7,931 nucleotides of DNA, taken from NCBI GenBank assembly GCA_031254555.1, contig JAIRUF010000088.1, positions 1 to 7,931 of the forward strand, read 5' to 3'. The stretch's first letter is position 1; each line of letters starts with the position of its first letter. The notes beneath the pieces were generated by a model, which saw nothing but the letters and a program-made list of their open reading frames with translations, searched no databases and was not told where the DNA came from. The position numbers and the translations under genes are program-made. This DNA is from Oscillospiraceae bacterium. GTDB lineage: Bacteria; Bacillota; Clostridia; Oscillospirales; Acutalibacteraceae. Of this stretch, positions 5,868 through 7,931 are shown one piece after another.

Positions 5868-7655
5868 ATGAAAATAAAAGTATTAAAAGTCATGATGGCA
5901 GTGCTTTTAATTATTCTATTGGTTCCGACAGCAGCGTCTGCCTCAGGTCAAGAGATAAAAAGTATTGATATAACAGTTCGGCTTGACGACGACGGTACAG
6001 CATATATAACGCAGGTTTGGGACGCTGTTATCACGTCAGGCACTGAAGGCTATATAGTACAGGGCAATCTTGGCGATATTGAGATAAAGGACTTTTCCGT
6101 AAAAGACGGCAATGGCAATGTTTTTAAAAATATAGGCCAGTGGGATGTGAATAAAAGCCTGCAGGAAAAGGCGGGCAAATACGGCATATTAAGTAAGGGA
6201 GGCGGAGAGTATGAGCTGTGCTGGGGAATAGGCAGCTATGGAGCACATACTTTTATCATCTCTTATACAATGACCAATTTTGTAAAGCAGTATTCTGACG
6301 CGGCCGGATTTAATCATCGTTTAATAAATGAAGAACTGTCCGCCAATGTAAAGGAAGCCAAAGTTACCGTGTACAAGGACGGTGTTTCATTCAGCAAGGA
6401 GAACAGCGGTATATGGTCCTTTGGGTTTGACGGAACTCAAAACTTTACGGATGACGGTAAAATTGTGGCTCAGTCAAACTCAGAGTTTAGCAGTGGCAAC
6501 TACCTCAACCTTTTAGTGCGGTTTGAAAATGGGATTTTTACACCGACAAGCGTACATGATAGCACCTCGTTTGAAGAGGTAAAGGATAGAGCCTTTGAGG
6601 GCAGTGATTATGAAAGTTATGAAGGTGAAAATACAGGCGGCCATGGCAATAATATATCTACATTTTTTGGCGGTATAATTATAATACCTATCGGATTTTT
6701 CTTATTTGTAATTAATAGGATAAATAAAAACAGAAAAGGTATATCAAGCGGCGGACTTAACTCTTCATCTGTTCGGCTTACAAAAAAACAGATTGCAAAT
6801 ATTGATTACAGCCGTGATATTCCGTTTGACGGCAGTTTGCTTGCTTCGTTTAAAGCCTTTGACATGTCAGGCAGGCTTCCCAGCGATGGCGCAATAATAT
6901 CTGCATATTTGCTTAAATGGATACAGAAAAAGCACATTACCATTGAGGAGACAGAGAAAAAGGGAATTTTAAAGACAAAAAAACAGCCGACTATTATTTT
7001 CAACTCAAATGAGGATATTTTGTCTGGAGCGGAATATGAATTGTACGAAATGCTGAAAACAGCGGCCGGCAAAGATGAAATATTACAGGAAAACGAATTT
7101 TATAAATGGTCCAACAAAAACTACACAAAGGTAGAGTCTTGGTTTAAAAAAGCAAAACAAGAGGGTATGTCCGGCTTAAAGGATATGGATGCTGTTGAGG
7201 TCATAGAGAAAAAAGTTTTATTTATTCCATACAGTTCCCAGGAGTTTACCCAAAAGGGGATAACCCTTCTGCATGAGATGTTCGGCTTTAAAAAATATCT
7301 TGAAGATTTTACAATAATAAACGAGCGCACAGCGCCCGAAGTTGATTTGTGGGACGAATATCTAATTTATGCTGCATTGTTCGGCATAGCGGATAAGGTG
7401 GCTCAGGAGTTTAAAAATCTGCATCCTGCATATTTTGACGATCCTGGAAGTACCATGTATATGGGAACTCCGGGCCTTGACTTCCTCGTTACTCTTCATA
7501 TGATAAACGCGATTTCAACCGCAGGGATGAAAGGTGTTCAGGCGGGCCGTACAGAGGCGCAAATGGCAAGCAGCAGCACTGGCGGCGGAGGATTTTCATC
7601 GTTTGGAGGCGGCGGCGGATTTTCAGGAGGCGGCTCAGGCGGGGGATTCCGATAA
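5868..7655 (+). CDS. DUF2207 domain-containing membrane protein
   Basis: A 595-residue membrane protein of the DUF2207 type, whose molecular role is not established. Residues 1-25 are a signal peptide (basic start, hydrophobic core, ASA cleavage site at 23-25). The predicted extracytoplasmic part (26-263) is beta-rich with many short Gly/Asp turns. A membrane helix at about 264-283 is followed by basic residues (INRINKNRK), which place the C-terminal half (about 284-595) in the cytoplasm. That half contains LWDEYLIYAALFGIADKV (494-511), a typical C-terminal motif of the family. The tail (572-595) is almost only Gly, Phe and Ser. ACGGAG lies 8 nt before the ATG. The gene follows lemA by 14 bp in the same operon, and the hairpin at 7670-7697 lies 14 bp beyond the stop. 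The frame is intact. Confidence 0.9.
   Translation: MKIKVLKVMMAVLLIILLVPTAASASGQEIKSIDITVRLDDDGTAYITQVWDAVITSGTEGYIVQGNLGDIEIKDFSVKDGNGNVFKNIGQWDVNKSLQEKAGKYGILSKGGGEYELCWGIGSYGAHTFIISYTMTNFVKQYSDAAGFNHRLINEELSANVKEAKVTVYKDGVSFSKENSGIWSFGFDGTQNFTDDGKIVAQSNSEFSSGNYLNLLVRFENGIFTPTSVHDSTSFEEVKDRAFEGSDYESYEGENTGGHGNNISTFFGGIIIIPIGFFLFVINRINKNRKGISSGGLNSSSVRLTKKQIANIDYSRDIPFDGSLLASFKAFDMSGRLPSDGAIISAYLLKWIQKKHITIEETEKKGILKTKKQPTIIFNSNEDILSGAEYELYEMLKTAAGKDEILQENEFYKWSNKNYTKVESWFKKAKQEGMSGLKDMDAVEVIEKKVLFIPYSSQEFTQKGITLLHEMFGFKKYLEDFTIINERTAPEVDLWDEYLIYAALFGIADKVAQEFKNLHPAYFDDPGSTMYMGTPGLDFLVTLHMINAISTAGMKGVQAGRTEAQMASSSTGGGGFSSFGGGGGFSGGGSGGGFR
7581..7652 (+). repeat. Glycine-rich low-complexity coding repeat
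   Basis: The last 24 codons of the DUF2207 gene are mostly GGC/GGA glycine codons with phenylalanine and serine, forming imperfect repeats of a Gly-run plus Phe-Ser unit. Such a tail is common in this family. It is a place where slippage could change length between strains. Confidence 0.75.
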
Positions 7656-7661
7656 AAAGAT

Positions 7662-7724
7662 AAAAAATATTAAAGGGCGGTTAAAACCGTCCTTTAAATT
7701 TAACTCCAACAAAACATTTGTTCT
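7662..7724 (-). ncRNA. Candidate small antisense RNA
   Basis: A consensus minus-strand promoter (7731-7759) would start an RNA near 7724. About 27 nt later the RNA enters the hairpin 7697-7670, and on this strand six T follow (7667-7662), then a second T-rich run. The product would be about 60 nt, complementary to the 3' UTR of the DUF2207 mRNA and ending 7 bp short of its stop codon. The only reading frame with an ATG encodes five residues and stops, so it is probably non-coding. No known RNA family is recognised; existence is inferred from promoter and terminator only. Confidence 0.4.
7670..7697. terminator. Hairpin terminator after the DUF2207 gene
   Basis: Arms 7670-7682 (TTAAAGGGCGGTT) and 7685-7697 pair over 13 bp with one G-T pair. 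On the plus strand only a short broken T run follows. On the minus strand six T plus a second T run follow, so the hairpin terminates best leftward and may end transcripts from both sides. Confidence 0.75.
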
Positions 7725-7730
7725 AGTTTA

Positions 7731-7759
7731 ATTATATATCGAATAGTAAATTTTGTCAA
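7731..7759 (-). promoter_or_regulatory. Fully consensus sigma-A promoter, no gene downstream
   Basis: On the minus strand TTGACA (7759-7754), a spacer of exactly 17 bp, then TATAAT (7736-7731): both boxes match consensus at every position. It reads leftward toward the end of the DUF2207 gene, where no minus-strand coding gene exists, and lies just past the terminator of the spore protein gene. Confidence 0.7.
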
Positions 7760-7772
7760 TAAATACCATACG

Positions 7773-7809
7773 AAAAGACGGGTAAACTTATTATCAAAGC
7801 TTACCCGTC
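7773..7809 (-). terminator. Terminator of the spore protein gene
   Basis: Arms 7809-7797 and 7789-7777 on the minus strand (GACGGGTAAGCTT pairing over 13 bp with one G-T pair) enclose a 7-nt loop and are followed by four T (7776-7773). It starts 24 bp after the stop of the spore protein gene. Confidence 0.8.
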
Positions 7810-7833
7810 CCAAGATATTTATCATCTTAATTG

Positions 7834-7931
7834 TTATCTCATGCCTTTTTCATAGGACTCAATCATCTTCTTGACCATCTGGCCACCAACTGAGCCAGCC
7901 TGTTTAGAGGTAAGTTCGCCGTTATAACCTT
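7834..7931 (-). CDS. Alpha/beta-type small acid-soluble spore protein (partial, C-terminal end)
   Basis: The last 31 codons of a gene whose start lies beyond the right edge. The residues read GYNGELTSKQAG, then SVGGQMVKKMIESYEKGMR and a TAA stop. This matches the C-terminal conserved block of alpha/beta-type SASPs (G-x-x-G-x-L-T-S-x-x-x-G-x-V-G-G-x-M-V-x-x-M-I). These proteins coat and protect DNA in the dormant spore and are degraded by the GPR protease at germination; the GPR site is not in view. In this class, expression is normally forespore-specific under sigma-G, whose promoter would lie outside the window. The gene shows that the organism belongs to a spore-forming lineage. One departure seen: an asparagine where many homologues have tryptophan (GYxG). 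Confidence 0.92.
   Translation of the reverse strand, partial: GYNGELTSKQAGSVGGQMVKKMIESYEKGMR

Noticed and set aside
5786..5968. Plus-strand 60-codon frame spanning the lemA-DUF2207 junction
   Set aside because: It is out of frame with both well-supported genes and overlaps the DUF2207 signal peptide; composition is not protein-like.
6806..7330. Minus-strand frames of 88 and 69 codons inside the DUF2207 gene
   Set aside because: No start signals and no recognisable domains; the plus-strand gene explains the region.
7534..7731. Plus-strand 65-codon frame over the end of the DUF2207 gene
   Set aside because: An Ala/Glu/Arg-rich reading of the glycine repeats in another frame, running through the terminator hairpin.
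1..7931. Mobile elements, CRISPR arrays, tRNA/rRNA genes, riboswitches
   Set aside because: No transposase, integrase, regularly spaced repeats, cloverleaf or recognisable riboswitch core was seen by eye on either strand.

Overview
The window looks like chromosomal DNA of a spore-forming Clostridia-class Firmicute. Evidence: a moderately AT-rich genome, strong AGGAGG-type ribosome binding sites, several near-consensus sigma-A promoters with 17-18 bp spacers, UGA used as a stop, and at the right edge the C-terminal end of an alpha/beta-type small acid-soluble spore protein. No mobile element, CRISPR array, tRNA or rRNA was seen. No genus is claimed.

Left block (1-2851): two CDP-glycerol glycerophosphotransferase family genes face each other. 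The first is cut by the window edge; the second is complete. They share a perfect 18-bp bidirectional terminator. Both should act at the inner membrane face on teichoic acid or another polyol-phosphate wall/capsule polymer.

Middle block (2852-4579): diverging from the second transferase is a two-gene unit. Both proteins start with the same four-cysteine zinc ribbon and end in membrane segments; the second has a DUF4870-like membrane domain. A strong terminator closes the unit.

Right block (4580-7700): a small two-domain DNA-binding protein (sigma-region-4-like HTH plus Cro/C1-like HTH) is divergent from a lemA-DUF2207 operon. A 104-bp intergenic region holds the operon promoter and candidate operator repeats. 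LemA and DUF2207 proteins are membrane-anchored and commonly found together; their biochemical role is not settled.

Right edge (7656-7931): two hairpins, a fully consensus sigma-A promoter on the minus strand, and the partial spore protein gene. The promoter and the hairpin just downstream of it define a possible RNA of about 60 nt antisense to the 3' UTR of the DUF2207 gene. This is the most unexpected element here. Most of the window is otherwise ordinary chromosomal content with several poorly characterised membrane proteins.
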